Positions 1 to 11,900 of a stretch of DNA of 64,000 nucleotides are shown here, in pieces (within the stretch, counting starts at the first letter, position 1; every line of letters begins with the position of its first letter). The DNA lies in the NCBI RefSeq assembly GCF_009730915.1, contig NC_052477.1:23330578-23394577 (forward strand), in the 5' to 3' direction. Made by a program: the position numbers and the translations under genes. Under the pieces are notes generated by a model. That model had not been told where the DNA came from and made no database searches. It saw nothing but the letters and a program-made list of their open reading frames with translations. Source of the DNA: Dioscorea cayenensis subsp. rotundata (taxonomy: Eukaryota > Streptophyta > Magnoliopsida > Dioscoreales > Dioscoreaceae).

Positions 1-3000
1 CCTGAGCTCTCTCACCATTGAAGAACTCAGTGGATCTCTTAGAGGACATGAAGGGAGATTAGATGTAGAACAAGACCACACGGAGGAGAAGGCCTTGTAT
101 ATCAAGGGTGCAAAGCGTGGCGCTTGAGTGGCCGTGGAGAAAGAGGTCGTGGTCGAGGCTACTACGAGAGGAAGAGGTGACGCGGGTCAGGCGGAATTCG
201 GATCAAGGCCAAGGTCGCGCACCTGAAAGCAACAAGCAAAACAAAGGAGTGCAATGTTATGCTTAGATGAAGTTCGGGCACATATAATCCCAATCCCGGT
301 ACAAGAACAAAGAAGTTAACCTCATTGAAGATGTCAAGGTGGTCGATGAAGGGTTGTTGTTCATGGCTTCACATGAAGAGAATTGAAGTGGATTGTGGCT
401 GATGTGATAGTGGTTGTTCTAACCACATGTCAGGGAACAAGCTGCTGTTTCAAGACCTGAAGGAGGTATCAAACTAGATAATTAGGCTGGGGGATGGAAA
501 AACCCTAGATGTTTGTGGGGTTGGTTCCATTGTCCTGCATTCTAGCTGCGGGAAAATGACTACACTGACCAATGTTCAGTGAGTTCCTCACCTGCACACA
601 ATCTTTTTGGGTGTAGGGCAACTAACGAACTTCGGGATATGAAAGTAAACTTCTCAGAGGAGAATGTGATCATCGGTGATGCTCGTCAAAAGCCATAGTT
701 GCTTTCGGTATGCATGACCTCTCATGGTATTTCCTCTTGAGCGGGGCGATGTACATTCGGCACACATTGTGCAAGGAGATGAAGAGAGCAGTCTGATCTC
801 GGCATAAGAGATACGGGCATTTAAATCGGAGGAGCCTAAGGTGTCTTGCAGAGAGAAACATTTGTTGTTGGATTGCCAACAATCACCAAGATAGAGCCAT
901 GTGAAGACTGCTCTTTTTGGAAAACAAGCGGCACTGTCATTTCCTGTGAGGTGAGCTGAGAGGCTATGGCCCCATGCGGACCTCATTCATGGTGACTTGG
1001 TGGGACCAATGCAAACCCCATCCCTCGGAGGAAATCTCTATTTTCTTCTTGCTTAGAGATGACTATTCAAGACATAGTGGGTATATTTTTCTCGAAAGAA
1101 AGTCGACACCCTTGAGAAATTTAAACTTTTTCAAGCTCCCTCGTGGAAAAGCAACTACGCCCGAACTGTAAAATAAACTCGCACCGATCGTGGCGGCGAG
1201 TTTACGTCAGAGAATTCCAATCTCTACGAGCTCTACCGGAATTCGGCGTGAGTTAAGCTGCACCTCGCACTCCTCGGCCAAAAGCGGGGTTTGCGGAGAG
1301 GAAAGGAAGTCGGACCGTCACGAAATGGCATGAACTATGTTAAAGGAGAGTGTTGATGCAATGAGTTCAGGCGGAGGCGTGCGGCTGCAGTCCATATTAT
1401 GTAATCGTTCTCCGGCGACGGTACCTGAAAACCAAACTCCATGCGAGGCGTTGGCGGGGTCAGCCGAAGGTGGATATTCAAGGTATTTGGATGTTTGACT
1501 CATTCAGCGGTTGACTAGCTGAGGCGAAAGCTCGACGCCATATCAACACCGGGAGTTTTTATTGGCTATTGTGATGATGCGAGGGCGTATAAGATCTTTG
1601 ATCCTTCTCGAGGCGTGTCCTTGTCGGCGAGGGGCGCGTAAAATTTTTGAGAAAAAGAAATGGAATTGGTCAAAGAATGTTGACTCGACTACAGAAAACT
1701 ATGTGCAAACTGATAACGAGGATGAAGGAGGTTCATCCAATCATGCGAAGCTCTCTCCACCACCGCGATCGATCAAATGAATGGCAAATGATGCATCGGG
1801 ATCATAACACACAACAAAACAACACATCAACTTCGAATACCCAGAACCCAGTCGAAGATGATGGCACTCCAACAAGGTATAAAAGCCTATCTGAAATTTA
1901 CAATGCATGTTTGTTTGCTCTAACAGCTCTGAGACCCAATAACCTATGAAGAAGCTATCAAGAGGAAGGATGGCTTGATGCCATGCAGAAGAGATGCAAT
2001 CAATCGAAAGAATAATACACGGAGGCTAGCGGTGTCTTGGGAAAGGAAGAAAAGCCATCGATCTTACTGGGTGCTACAAGTCAAAAGTATAATCTTGATG
2101 GTACTCTCCTCAAAAAGAAAGCTAGGGTTGTCGTGAAAGGCTACTGTCAGATAGAAGGAATCGATTTTGAGGAAGCATTCTCACACATTGCTTTCGAATG
2201 GAGGCAGTCGGGCTTTTCTTTGCTTTGTTGGTGCTCAAATGAGTTGGATCATTCATCAGGTTAGGCGTCAAAAGCAGGCGTTCCTAAATGGGGTACTAAA
2301 TGAAGAGGTCTGTATGCTGGAAAGCAACCATAGGGATTTGTCATAAAAAGAGGAAAGGAAGAACAAGTCTCACAAACTTCATAAGGCGCTACGGTCTTCG
2401 CAAGCCCCTAGAGCCTGAGTGCATGCAGGATTGATGCACACACTTTCATTCGCTGGGCTTCACAAGAAGTGCAAATGAGCCAGCAATGTCTGAGAAAACA
2501 TCAAAATTCGAGACATCTTTCTATTATGCACGTGTGTAGATGATATTATCTACATGGGAAGCTCCATTGAGATGCTACTACAATTCAAGAAAATATGATG
2601 AAAAGAGTTTGAGAAATGTCAGGACTTAGGCAGAATTGAGATACTTTTATTGGCTTAGAGTGGTTCAGCAGGGGATGAGTTCTGCATTTGTTTCACATGA
2701 TGACTACCCTTGAAAGACCTCTCGTGGCCGGAATGCTACATTGCAACCCTATTGCAAGTGCGGTGAATTTAAATGAAAAATTACATGCGTGATGATAGCT
2801 ACGGTAGGGTAGATGTGCTCCAAACATACAGACGAGTCATTGGGAGTCTTACGTATCTCTCTCACACTCATCCGGACATCATGTGAAAATTTGCATCTCG
2901 GTGGTATCTCGGTTCATGCAATCTCTACCAAAACATCCACTATGGGCGGTCAAAAGGATACTCCGTTACGTGGCGGCTTTACCATCGGACATAGGATCCA

Positions 3001-3520
3001 TTATGCAAAGAATGATGAATTCTATTTATGCGGATATTCCGGCGATGGTCAGGGAGGATCCTAGGCGATAGGCGAAAAGCACTACTGGGTGGGTTTTTCT
3101 CTCGGCTCCGAGGCTGCTCAGCGTGGTGTTCGAAGAAGCAACTAGTGATGACCCTATCCGGCATAGGTGAATACCATCTTCACTGCAGCGGTGCGTTTCG
3201 TGGTGAAGTCAGTGGCTCAGTCATCTTCTGGGTGACGTAGCGAGAAAGCAGAAGGACCTGACTCATTTTGGTGTGACAATAGATCGCAATCTCCATAGTA
3301 CCGAATCCTATCCTTCATGGCACGCACAGCACATAGACACCAGGTACCACTTCATTCGCGACCTGATTAAAGATGAAACCATCTGCATCTCCCACTGCAG
3401 CACACATGACCAGAAAACAGACATTTTCACAAAAGGCCTACCAAACTACAAGTTTGAGCAGTGTCGAGAACTAGGTGTACAAGGTTGGTAAAGGAGTATG
3501 ATGAAGGTTGCTACTCGACC
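1..3520 (+). mobile_element. Degenerate Ty1/copia retrotransposon (internal region, 5' end outside window)
   Basis: Copia-type polyprotein pieces appear in the correct order on the plus strand, in shifting frames with many stops. A Gly-rich/basic gag tail and a decayed protease region lie in the first 650 bases. Integrase is seen near 1,000-1,330 (LRDDYSRHSGYIFL, then RTDRGGEFTSEN) and a post-integrase motif near 1,470-1,610 (FGCL, then GVFIGYCDDARAYKIFDPS). Reverse transcriptase covers about 2,030-2,650 (FLNGVLNEEVCM, then CVDDIIYMGSS). RNase H lies near 2,830-3,490 (SRFMQS, ILRYVAALP, the SKKQ region, HIDTRYHFIRDLIKD and TDIFTKGLPNYKFEQCRELG). The gag-PR-INT-RT-RH order is diagnostic of copia rather than gypsy. 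The 5' LTR is outside the window, and no clear 3' LTR boundary was found after 3,490. The element cannot be functional. Confidence 0.93.
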
Positions 3521-4059
3521 CTCACGAAGTTGACTTAATAGAGACAGAATGGCACTGTGTCGTTGCATGGGAATGTTGCTGCATGATAGGATGGAACGAA
3601 AACCTGTTCGGCTGTGATTGGATGTTTACTTTTCTCATGTTGTTTTAAGCTTATCTTACTTTTGCTTTTTCATTCAATGTTTGGTAATGATTTAGTCAGA
3701 TCAACTAGCTTTTGCTTTTCTACTCTTTATATTGTAACCTTTGTTTTGCATTTGAATTCCTAAGTCAAGGTCGATAAAGTTCCGACTTTGTTTTCTACTA
3801 AAAATATACTAAAAAGTAAAACCTTCTTTTGTTTATCCTTTGTATACCTTAACACTTTCTGTACCAATTCAAACTATACCTCCTTATTTCTCATAGCTCG
3901 AAACCCTTCTTTTTCATAAAAACAAAAATCTTTCATTTTGAAAACTATTGGTTGGACTATAAAAGGTCGCCACATACAGTATTCTTAAGGCTTGTGAATC
4001 TTAATTCTTCTTCTTACATGCACTCCTTTCCTATTACTACGCACTAAATCTAACTAGTC
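3521..4059. other. No gene; AT-rich spacer, possibly copia 3' LTR remains
   Basis: No coding signal is seen. The position directly behind the copia RNase H would suit a 3' LTR, but there is no 5' copy in the window to compare it with, so LTR ends cannot be assigned. Confidence 0.4.
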
Positions 4060-7000
4060 GATGGATGGGACCTCTGGTATGACCTCTTTGGAAACAGAAC
4101 TTCATAATATTTCTTTGAGAGATCACTAATACCCAGAAGAGCTAAGCACAAATTCCACTGATTTGTGGTATCCTATATGGCTCAGAGCTCTATATAATCG
4201 TCATAATGCGTTGCTGAGATAGAAATCCATATTTTGGGCCCAACATGCAAAACTCAATGGCTTTACTAAGGTGATCAAAATACTCGATACTTTTCATAAT
4301 TCAGTCAAAAATCAAGCATCATCGCAGCAAAGAGAGACATATTAAGGGTACCACTGGTAATATCTACTCAACTCAACTTGAAATTGAAAGTTGCTTCCTA
4401 AATTATTATTGCAATCTCTGGTCTTCTCTCTTAATCCGGACTTTAGATTTTTCTTAAATACTGTATGCCTAATGACTTTGTCACTCTCTTTAGAGAGGAT
4501 AAGATTGATCTAACCAAAACTCGATCAACAAGAGGGAAGTATTTATACCTTAAATTCAATGCGGTAGAGCCCGGCCCTAATTAATGGTTTAACTATTGAA
4601 TTCTATATTGGAATGCCATTGGTGGATCACTTCTTCAAAGTTTGTTTGCTCAATTCTTTTCAAACTTCCCAAATTCCTCGAGTCTTAAGGTAGACCTTTG
4701 TAGTTCTTATCCCTAAGTTTGACAAGCCCAAACTTCATGTCATACTGATTTCCACCCGATTTCCTTATGCAATGTGTTACTACAATTTATTTGATCCTTG
4801 CAAATCGTCTTAGGCATGTTATTAATAAGCTTGTTGGGACCGAACAAATGAATATCTACGAGTCGCTTACTTATGACAATGTCATTGCAACACACACAGG
4901 AAGTTGTTCATTCGATTGAAATTGATTCCTCAAAACCCCTTAGGATGATTGCTAAAATAGATATAGCAAAATCCTTTGATACCATAGAGTGGAAAGCTAT
5001 TCTAGTTCATGCTACCTCTAAAAAATATCCTTTCCTTATTGCTGGATTTCCTAGATTCATGCTTGTTTAAATTCTAATTCTTTCTCTTTCCTAATCAATG
5101 GCACTCCTATCTCTTGTATTAATAGAAGTAGAGGGGTTCGACAAGGTGATCCTATTTATCCTCTTTTATTCCTCCTTGTTACCCAAAATTTGTTTCCTAT
5201 TTTAAATAGGGCCCTTGCAACCAATTTTGTTTCAGGTTTCTGTAGCTCCTTAAGCCGTTATTTCAATCACTTAATGCTTGCTGATGATCTTATTATCATA
5301 ACCACTGCCTCCAGAAAAGCTGCTAAAAATTGTCTCTTATGTTTCAATATTACCAAGATCTTACTGGTCAGAAAGCAAGCCTTAACAAATCAACCACCTA
5401 TTTACTCTCCTGGTGCAATAAAACCATTGCCAAATCTATCTATAATATTCTCAATATTAAACTTGGCAATTTCCCTTTTACTTATCTTGGAATCCCTATT
5501 TCCCCAAGAAAACTCCTAGTTAATCAATTCAACTTTCTCAACAACCATGTGCAAAACACTATCCATGCTTTGAATCATTCTTCTATTACCACTATTGGCA
5601 AAGCTGTTCTTCTGAATTGTTGCATTTTCTCCCTTCCTAACTATTATCTCTCAGTTATGGCAATTCTTGATGTTATCCTGGACAATATAGCAAAAATGGC
5701 TAGGCCTTTTCTTTGGGGTAGGAAAAGCAATAGAAGTGGCTTTCACTCCATTGGTTGGACTATTACTACACTTAGCAAGCCTGATGGGGGTTTAGGAATT
5801 ATAAATCTCAAGCATGCTAGACATTCTCTCATGACAAAATATATTTTCTCTATCTTGAATTTTGATAACAAAGACGCCTGCCCAGTGCCGGAAGGTCAAG
5901 GAAGTTGGTGACCTGATGACAGGGTAGTCGCACCTACGATCCAACCAATTGGGAGAGAATTTGTGTGGACATTTTTAAAAGTATGGAAATCGCACTGTTT
6001 GGAATAGAAATGTTCTTTCTCAAACTTCATGGTTTTACAAAAGCATTTGTAGCAATGCTGATGTTATTAAAAACAATTTCAAAATCATTTCCTGCAATCC
6101 TTCTCAGACTAATATTTGGAAAGACCCTTGTATCATGGATATGCCTATTGCTCTTAAACCCACTTATCTGAATATGAATATTGCCTTGAACTCTCTAAAT
6201 TTTGATGATCTCATTTTTCAAGGAAATCTCCATAGAAATTCTTTGAACATTGTTTTTCGACCACAATTTGGACTAGGAGAGGATCAACAAAATCATTTTT
6301 GATCCTTCTTCTCAGAATACTTGGTTTAGGGCCCCTTTTTCTCTTAAAAACTACAACTGCTTCAGTGGTCTATGATCATCTTAACACAAGCACTGATACT
6401 ACTTGGCATGGTTGGCTACAGATTTGGAATTTATGTGTTATTTGTCGAATCAATGTTTTTATCTGGAAAATTGCCATGGAAATCGGACAACTGGCGCTTA
6501 TCTTTATGATCTTAATATTGGGCCCTATGCTCGTTGCAAAAGTTCTGTGACTTAGAATCTGAAACAGCCAGTCATCAGCTTTGGAACTGCAACAAAAATC
6601 AAACCTTGCTGGTATAAACTCTTTCATAACCTGAAATTATCCAAACAATGACTTCCTCAGCTCTGAGAATTGGATACACCTGCACCTTTAATAGTCCCAT
6701 GAGCAACTACTTGATCAAAGCCCTTGTTGCCACAACTACTTTGGATCATTTGGAAATCTCGTTGCAACCTCACTCTTCAAAAACTGGAAGCCCAACTATC
6801 AAAATATAACTGACAAGGCCTGCCTGGTCTTACTGTGCAAATTAACTACTTCAAAGCTCATCAAAATCCTTTGAGGAAGTTCTCTACCTCTAAAACTTCT
6901 ATTCCTTTTATCTCTGTTTACACTGATACCTCCTGGGAAGCAGAGACAAATAAAACTGGATTGGGTTTCATTGTCATAGCAAATCACAAATATATTCTCC

Positions 7001-7290
7001 TTGCAAGATCCAATGACTCCACCACAAATACTCCCTATTAGAGCTGAAATTAATGCAATCAAATTTGCTCTTGGCTTCTGCATTGAAGAAGGATGGAACC
7101 CTCAAAGGATCTATTGTGATTGTCCTGAATCCTGCAGCTTATCAGCAATTTTCAAAAAGGAAATCGCATGGGACTACAAAGCTGACATCCAAAACCTAAA
7201 AACAGATCTTGAACCAGTCCCCAGATACAATGATAGAATTGATCGACATTGGCTGGAGGATCTCTGCTTCCAGTTTAATTTGTTGTTTTA
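4060..7290 (+). mobile_element. Degenerate LINE (non-LTR retrotransposon), RT to RNase H
   Basis: A LINE ORF2-like protein can be followed on the plus strand across several frames. A pre-RT linker is seen near 4,150-4,320 (ending FHNSVKNQ), then RT blocks: LILANRLRHVINKLVGTEQ at about 4,790-4,850, MIAKIDIAKSFDTIEWKAIL at 4,942-5,001, GVRQGDPIYPLLF near 5,135-5,175 and LMLADDLIIITTA at 5,272-5,310. The longest open stretch (5,330-5,911, 193 codons) is the RT thumb and post-RT region, with FTYLGIPISPRKL and ITTIGKAVLLNC. A zf-RVT-like region follows at 6,300-6,550. The first half of an RNase H domain (VYTDTSWEAETNKTGLGFIV) lies at 6,900-7,270. No endonuclease domain was recognised upstream, so the copy is 5'-truncated. 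It is broken by many stops and by the rRNA fragment at 5,870. Confidence 0.9.
5870..5924 (+). other. Organellar (probably plastid) 23S rRNA fragment inserted in a LINE
   Basis: About 55 bases match, from memory, the conserved large-subunit rRNA stretch that contains CCTGCCCAGTGCCGGAAGG and GTTGGTGACCTGATGACAGG, as in chloroplast 23S rRNA. It interrupts LINE coding sequence: LINE-like protein (ending SILNFDN) stops at its left edge and LINE-like sequence resumes within about 50 bases on the right. This is a nuclear insertion of organellar DNA, not an rRNA gene. A mitochondrial origin cannot be excluded by eye. Confidence 0.75.
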
Positions 7291-7299
7291 ATTGTCTTG

Positions 7300-8425
7300 T
7301 GTTCTATTTTGTTATTTCTTACCTTCGGCTTCTTTAGCAAAATATACTTGGGTTTGGTACCCTCCTGCCAATAGCAACAAACTTTCTTCCTCTAATTACA
7401 AATATTTGAATAGCAGGAATATGGAAGATTTTTTTCTTAGAATGTTTAATTAAAATTTTGGAAGCTTAATGTTGTTTCTAGAATCAAATTCTTCACTTGC
7501 CTTTTGTTTCATGGTAGAATTTTGACTTATGATTATCTTAATGCTCATGAACATGGCTCCTCCCACTCTCTGTGTCTTCTGTCAGTGGGACTGAGTTTGA
7601 AAATATGAATCACTTGTTTCTCAATTGCTTTAAGGTCAGGGATATTTGGGATTCTCATCAATGTTTATTTAGGGACCAATGTCAGTGCAAGAGGGAACAT
7701 TGCAGATGGTGGATGGCTGAATTTGTAGGATTACAGGCATCCAAATCAAGCTGCATCTATAATGGCTGCTACTCTTTGGCTGACTGGAAAGCACCACTGA
7801 TTTGGAAAGCCCGATGTGATGTAATGTCTCAAAGGCATTCAACTAGATTTTTGGAAGATTTTCTTACAGGACCATCAATCACGTTAAAAATACATTAGTG
7901 GGATGAAGCTCAAAATGGGAAGTTTCTTTTAAAACCTAGATTTCCACTCTTGCTCTAGATGTTTTCTGATGCTTCTTGGTCCAGTGAGGACACAAACAGG
8001 TGGAATGGGTTTCATCGTTATCTCAAATGACAAGAGAGTTTTTATGGCATGATGTCAACAGTTATGGAGCTGAATCAGGCATGGAAACAGAGGCCAAGGC
8101 AATGGATTGGGCACTTCAGCTGGTTGCTCAAGGAGGGGTCAAGATTGGTGGAATTTTTACAGATTGTGCTTAAGTTTTACATGCCATTGAAGATCAAGAG
8201 GGGCAGAGTAACTGGCGAATTTCAACTATTATCAACAACATTAAAAGATTGCTCAGTCAAGAGGAGGACATACAAGTGGAGTTGATCCCCATGGAATGGA
8301 ACATTATCTCTGATAAAGCTGCTGCTGAAGGAAGGAATTCTCCACAATTGTCCCTTTTTCATTTGAGGGGAGAGAGGCCACAATGGTTGATGAACATCTG
8401 CACCATCTTTGGGCTTAGTTTTTAA
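7300..8425 (+). mobile_element. Second LINE 3' fragment (zf-RVT plus RNase H)
   Basis: A second, separate LINE tail follows the first. A zf-RVT zinc-binding region lies at about 7,440-7,720 (VSRIKFFTCLLFHGRILTYDYL, then EFENMNHLFLNCFKVRDIW in the next frame). An RNase H domain lies at about 7,960-8,420: FSDASWSSEDTN, GFIVISNDKRVF, ETEAKAMDWALQLVAQGG, WRISTIINNIKRLL and LIPMEWNIISDKAA. It ends in LFHLRGERPQWLMN, very like the C terminus of the minus-strand LINE at 25,553-28,675 (HQGRDLPRWIMK), so both belong to one RNase H-bearing LINE lineage. Frameshifts and an in-frame stop show it is dead. Confidence 0.85.
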
Positions 8426-9366
8426 GGTCTCGTGTGTTTGATCTTGTTGTTTGTTTTCTATTGAGTCTGTTATAGTTTAGCTGCTGTGCAGCTCTGTTAT
8501 ATATATATACAATCCTTTGTTACATGCCCTTTTTATTTTTGCTCCTGCTGTTACTTATTCACTCCATGGATGAGTACAATCCTCTGTTGCTTATTCACTT
8601 TCTGGAATAAATTACTGCAATGTTGGCTGATGGAATTGAGATTTAACCAGCTGTTCTTTAAAAGGACTCTCATCTGGCATGGTCTAACTTGCCTTAACAT
8701 CATAATATGTATTTGTTCTCTTTCCAAGTGCTAATGCAAGGTGTGCACACTTGTTGGCTTGTTCCTTAGTTTGTGTTTTGTTTCGGTTTTGGTGATTCAT
8801 TTTTTTGGGAAGCATTGTCATCACCATGTGCTATATGTTTAGACATTTTGTATCTTGTTTTATTATACTGATATGATAATGTTCAGTAAGCATTGTGATC
8901 ATCTTGATTTTTATATTTAAAAAAAAAAAACATACGAAGGAACATTTCCTCCTTTCATTCTCAATATTTTCACTGCAAGATAATTCCTAGACATGTAAAT
9001 TTCACCTTTGGAACTGCAGAATGGGCTCTGGGTAAGACAACAATGCACACATATATAGAACACCCATAAGAGTGCAAGGTCTTCTCAGATCGATACCACA
9101 ATCTTCTAGACATCGGAATTAACAATTATCAAAAAGTTTTCAATCATAATGACAATGATAGTTAATTTATACAAAACTAATTTTTCTTCAAAATGTACAA
9201 CACTATATTTCAAAAATGCACAATTAAAACAAATGCATCTCAATACATCTGTCCATAATAGCTCCTCATTTTCAATTCCATGCATGCACCCAAGCCTAAT
9301 AAACAACCAACAGTGCATTTGATCAGACTAAATAAGTTCATAGGGGTTTTCTATATGCCTTTCCAA
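8426..9366. other. No gene seen; AT-rich spacer
   Basis: Only short random ORFs are present. An A-run at about 8,920-8,930 could be the poly(A) of an older retroelement, but nothing upstream identifies one. Confidence 0.5.
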
Positions 9367-9405
9367 CACTACACCAAAAAGGTTTTAGAGGTGATTTTCA
9401 AGCCC

Positions 9406-9840
9406 TATAGAGGCGGTTTTAACCGCCTCTATAGCTATAGGGTTGGTTTTTTCACCCGCCTCTAAACCGCCTCGTATCAAGCCGGCTCTACATTTTAAAG
9501 CCGGTTTGTACAAACCGTTGGGGTAAGTTTTATCTACGAAAGCGGTTTTTCATAACAAGCATAGAGGCGGTTATAACCGCCTCTATAGTTAATAATTTCT
9601 TATACTCTTCAATATAGTTTTAGAGGCGGTTATAACCGCCTCTATAACCCTAAACTAATAATTTCTTATTACTCTTCAATATAGTTTTAGAGGCGGTTAT
9701 AACCGCCTCTATAGCTAATAATTTTTTTTTTTATCTCAAATCAATAGTTTTAGAGGTGGTTATAACCCCTTCTAATGCTATTATTTTTTTCTAATATAGT
9801 TCATACTTTTTAGAGGTGGTCTTAACCGCCTCTAAATTTG
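9406..9840. repeat. CACTA subterminal palindromic repeats
   Basis: At least six copies of a near-perfect palindrome, typically TAGAGGCGGTTATAACCGCC followed by TCTATA, occur near 9,406, 9,563, 9,620, 9,688, 9,750 and 9,813, with half-copies around 9,465. In En/Spm elements such subterminal repeats bind the regulatory transposase protein. Copies decay away from the first four (GGTGG replaces GGCGG). Confidence 0.8.
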
Positions 9841-10053
9841 TTAATTAATTAGATTGAATTTTTAATTTATTTTTTTCTTTTTAATAATAAATAAATTTCT
9901 TTAACCTGCATATAAAAAAACATGAATCTTTTTAATACATTTCTAATTTTTAATTTCATTGGTTTTTTTATTGACAATTAATGAGCTCAAGTGTATTAAT
10001 CAAAATGTAAAAATTTTTACACTATTTATCTATTTTTATTACAAAATATTTTT

Positions 10054-10252
10054 TTAGTCAAAAAGACTGTCAAGAATTGGTGTATGAGCTGAGACTTCAC
10101 TTGCACTACTGCATTGTAAGGGCTCAAGAGTCTCCACAACATCACTCATGAGGGGTCTCGCCTTTGGATTCTGTCTTAGACAGTAGTATGCGAAGCTGTA
10201 GGCTTTCTAGGCAGCTCACGCGGAGTATTGGTAGTCAAGCCGGGTCGTTTAC
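10054..10252 (-). pseudogene. Captured last exon of a receptor-like cytoplasmic kinase (RLCK VII/PBL-like)
   Basis: On the minus strand an exon starts after a good acceptor (TTGCAG) and reads TRLDYQYS, then AYSFAYYCLRQNPKARPLMS and DVVETLEPLQ, ending ILDSLFD-stop at 10,054. This is the end of kinase subdomain XI plus the short C-terminal tail of plant RLCK VII proteins. In the family the tract reads like QYS.KAAQKA..LAYYCL..DPKARP. Two sense codons before AYSF are now TGA and TAG, as expected from C-to-T decay. Only this exon is present, with no kinase core, so it cannot act as a kinase. It lies inside the CACTA element in the same orientation as the other captured pieces. Confidence 0.8.
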
Positions 10253-11900
10253 CTGCAACATTTTCTAAAGATTCAATAATTAGAATACTATCACTTGCAA
10301 AATTCTAAATTAAGAAATACACAAAATTGTACAACTTCTATTGGCTGGGAAATTTCTTCTTAAAATATATAATTAAAACATATCATTTTGCCCACAGACA
10401 TAAGGACATATAATGTCTTCCTAAAATTCTAAGGTACTTAGCTTCCAAAGGACTAGACAATTACATGCTGATAAGTCTGAAGTCCCATTCCCTAGTTCAG
10501 AAGTTGAAGTAAATCCAACATTTTCAAATGGGAACAGTCTTGGATTTATAAAATAAATCTTTGGCCGGTAAGCACTGATTTTCTCAGCTTGGTTGGCTTT
10601 CATTTTAGTTACAAACTTTCAAATACAATAATACAGCATATTGGGAAAATGTTATGGGGACTTCTATTTCAGTACGAAAGTAGCATATCTATTTATGAGC
10701 TAAATGCAAGCTAGAATTTCTTATAAATTAATATTATTTATTGACTCTTTATGAACAATAAAAGGGGTTGCGTAATTTTGCTTTTGAATTAGAAAGATCT
10801 ATGCCATTTAATTTTTAGTACAAAAAGATTCGATTATATCTGGTTGTGTTTTTTTCTAGCTATGGAAACCCACCATCTGTTCAAACTTACACAACTACTA
10901 CTCATCGGTGCAGTCTATACTGCTAAAAATACTGAATACTCTAGTAGAAGATATGGTATTTTTAAAAATCATTCTAGCATGATTTCTTAAATAATTTCTA
11001 TTGCAATCTATCACACTCTGGTGCCCCTGCAAGTAGGCCATCTAGATTATAATTGCTTTTTGAAGTTTCTCTTTATATTGACTTGGTTATTATTGGGTTT
11101 ATCAGTGGCCTCAAGTAGTTCTTGTTTAAGTACTCTGTCACCTTCTTGATCCTTTTTGATATGACCATTTTTTACAGTTATCACCTTTCTGACTTGTTTA
11201 CTTTTTTTAATTTTTATTGACATACCATTTTTTTACAGTTATCACCATGTGATGTTGGATGGTATGGTGAATCAATGTCTTCAAATTATAGTGAAAGAAC
11301 TTGCTTACTTTAAAAGTGTGATTAAATTTGTGAGTGTAGCGGAAATTATTAATTTAAGCTGCACTATTAAGACAAGTTATTAGTAAATAGCAAACTACTT
11401 TGGTTTCATTTATAAATGATGATCAGTTAAACTAAATTGTGATGCCACTTAATTGACCGGATCTTTGGTTTATGTGGCCACTCCTTTAGTCTAACTTATC
11501 GAAGTGCTACATCTCATGGTAAAATCACAGACAATCTGCATTCTAGTTTCATTGATAATATTCTTTGAAATGTATTTTTTGTACATGTTATACCTTCTGT
11601 TCATTTGTGATGCTACACTTAACGCAACCTAGTTCAGCTCATTCATTATATATGTTTTCAGATTTTAGTTTGATTTTATATTTTTAAAGTCAATATTATG
11701 TTTCAAAGAAATTAGGTTGACTATATATGGCTAAAACTGAAGGCATGTTTGTGGATTGTCATAGCATTAGTAATGTCATGGTGCGACCACAGACAAAGTA
11801 GGATGCACAATTACGGCAGATCCAAACAAACAAAAGTAATGATGTAAATATGTACATCTGACACACTTCCAATAAATAACATGGCATCGTTAACACTTAC

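Noticed and set aside
5870-5924. A functional rRNA gene
   Set aside because: Only about 55 bases are present, embedded in LINE coding sequence.
9406-9840. CRISPR-like array of regularly spaced palindromes
   Set aside because: Plant nuclear context, irregular spacing and CACTA termini identify these as transposon subterminal repeats.
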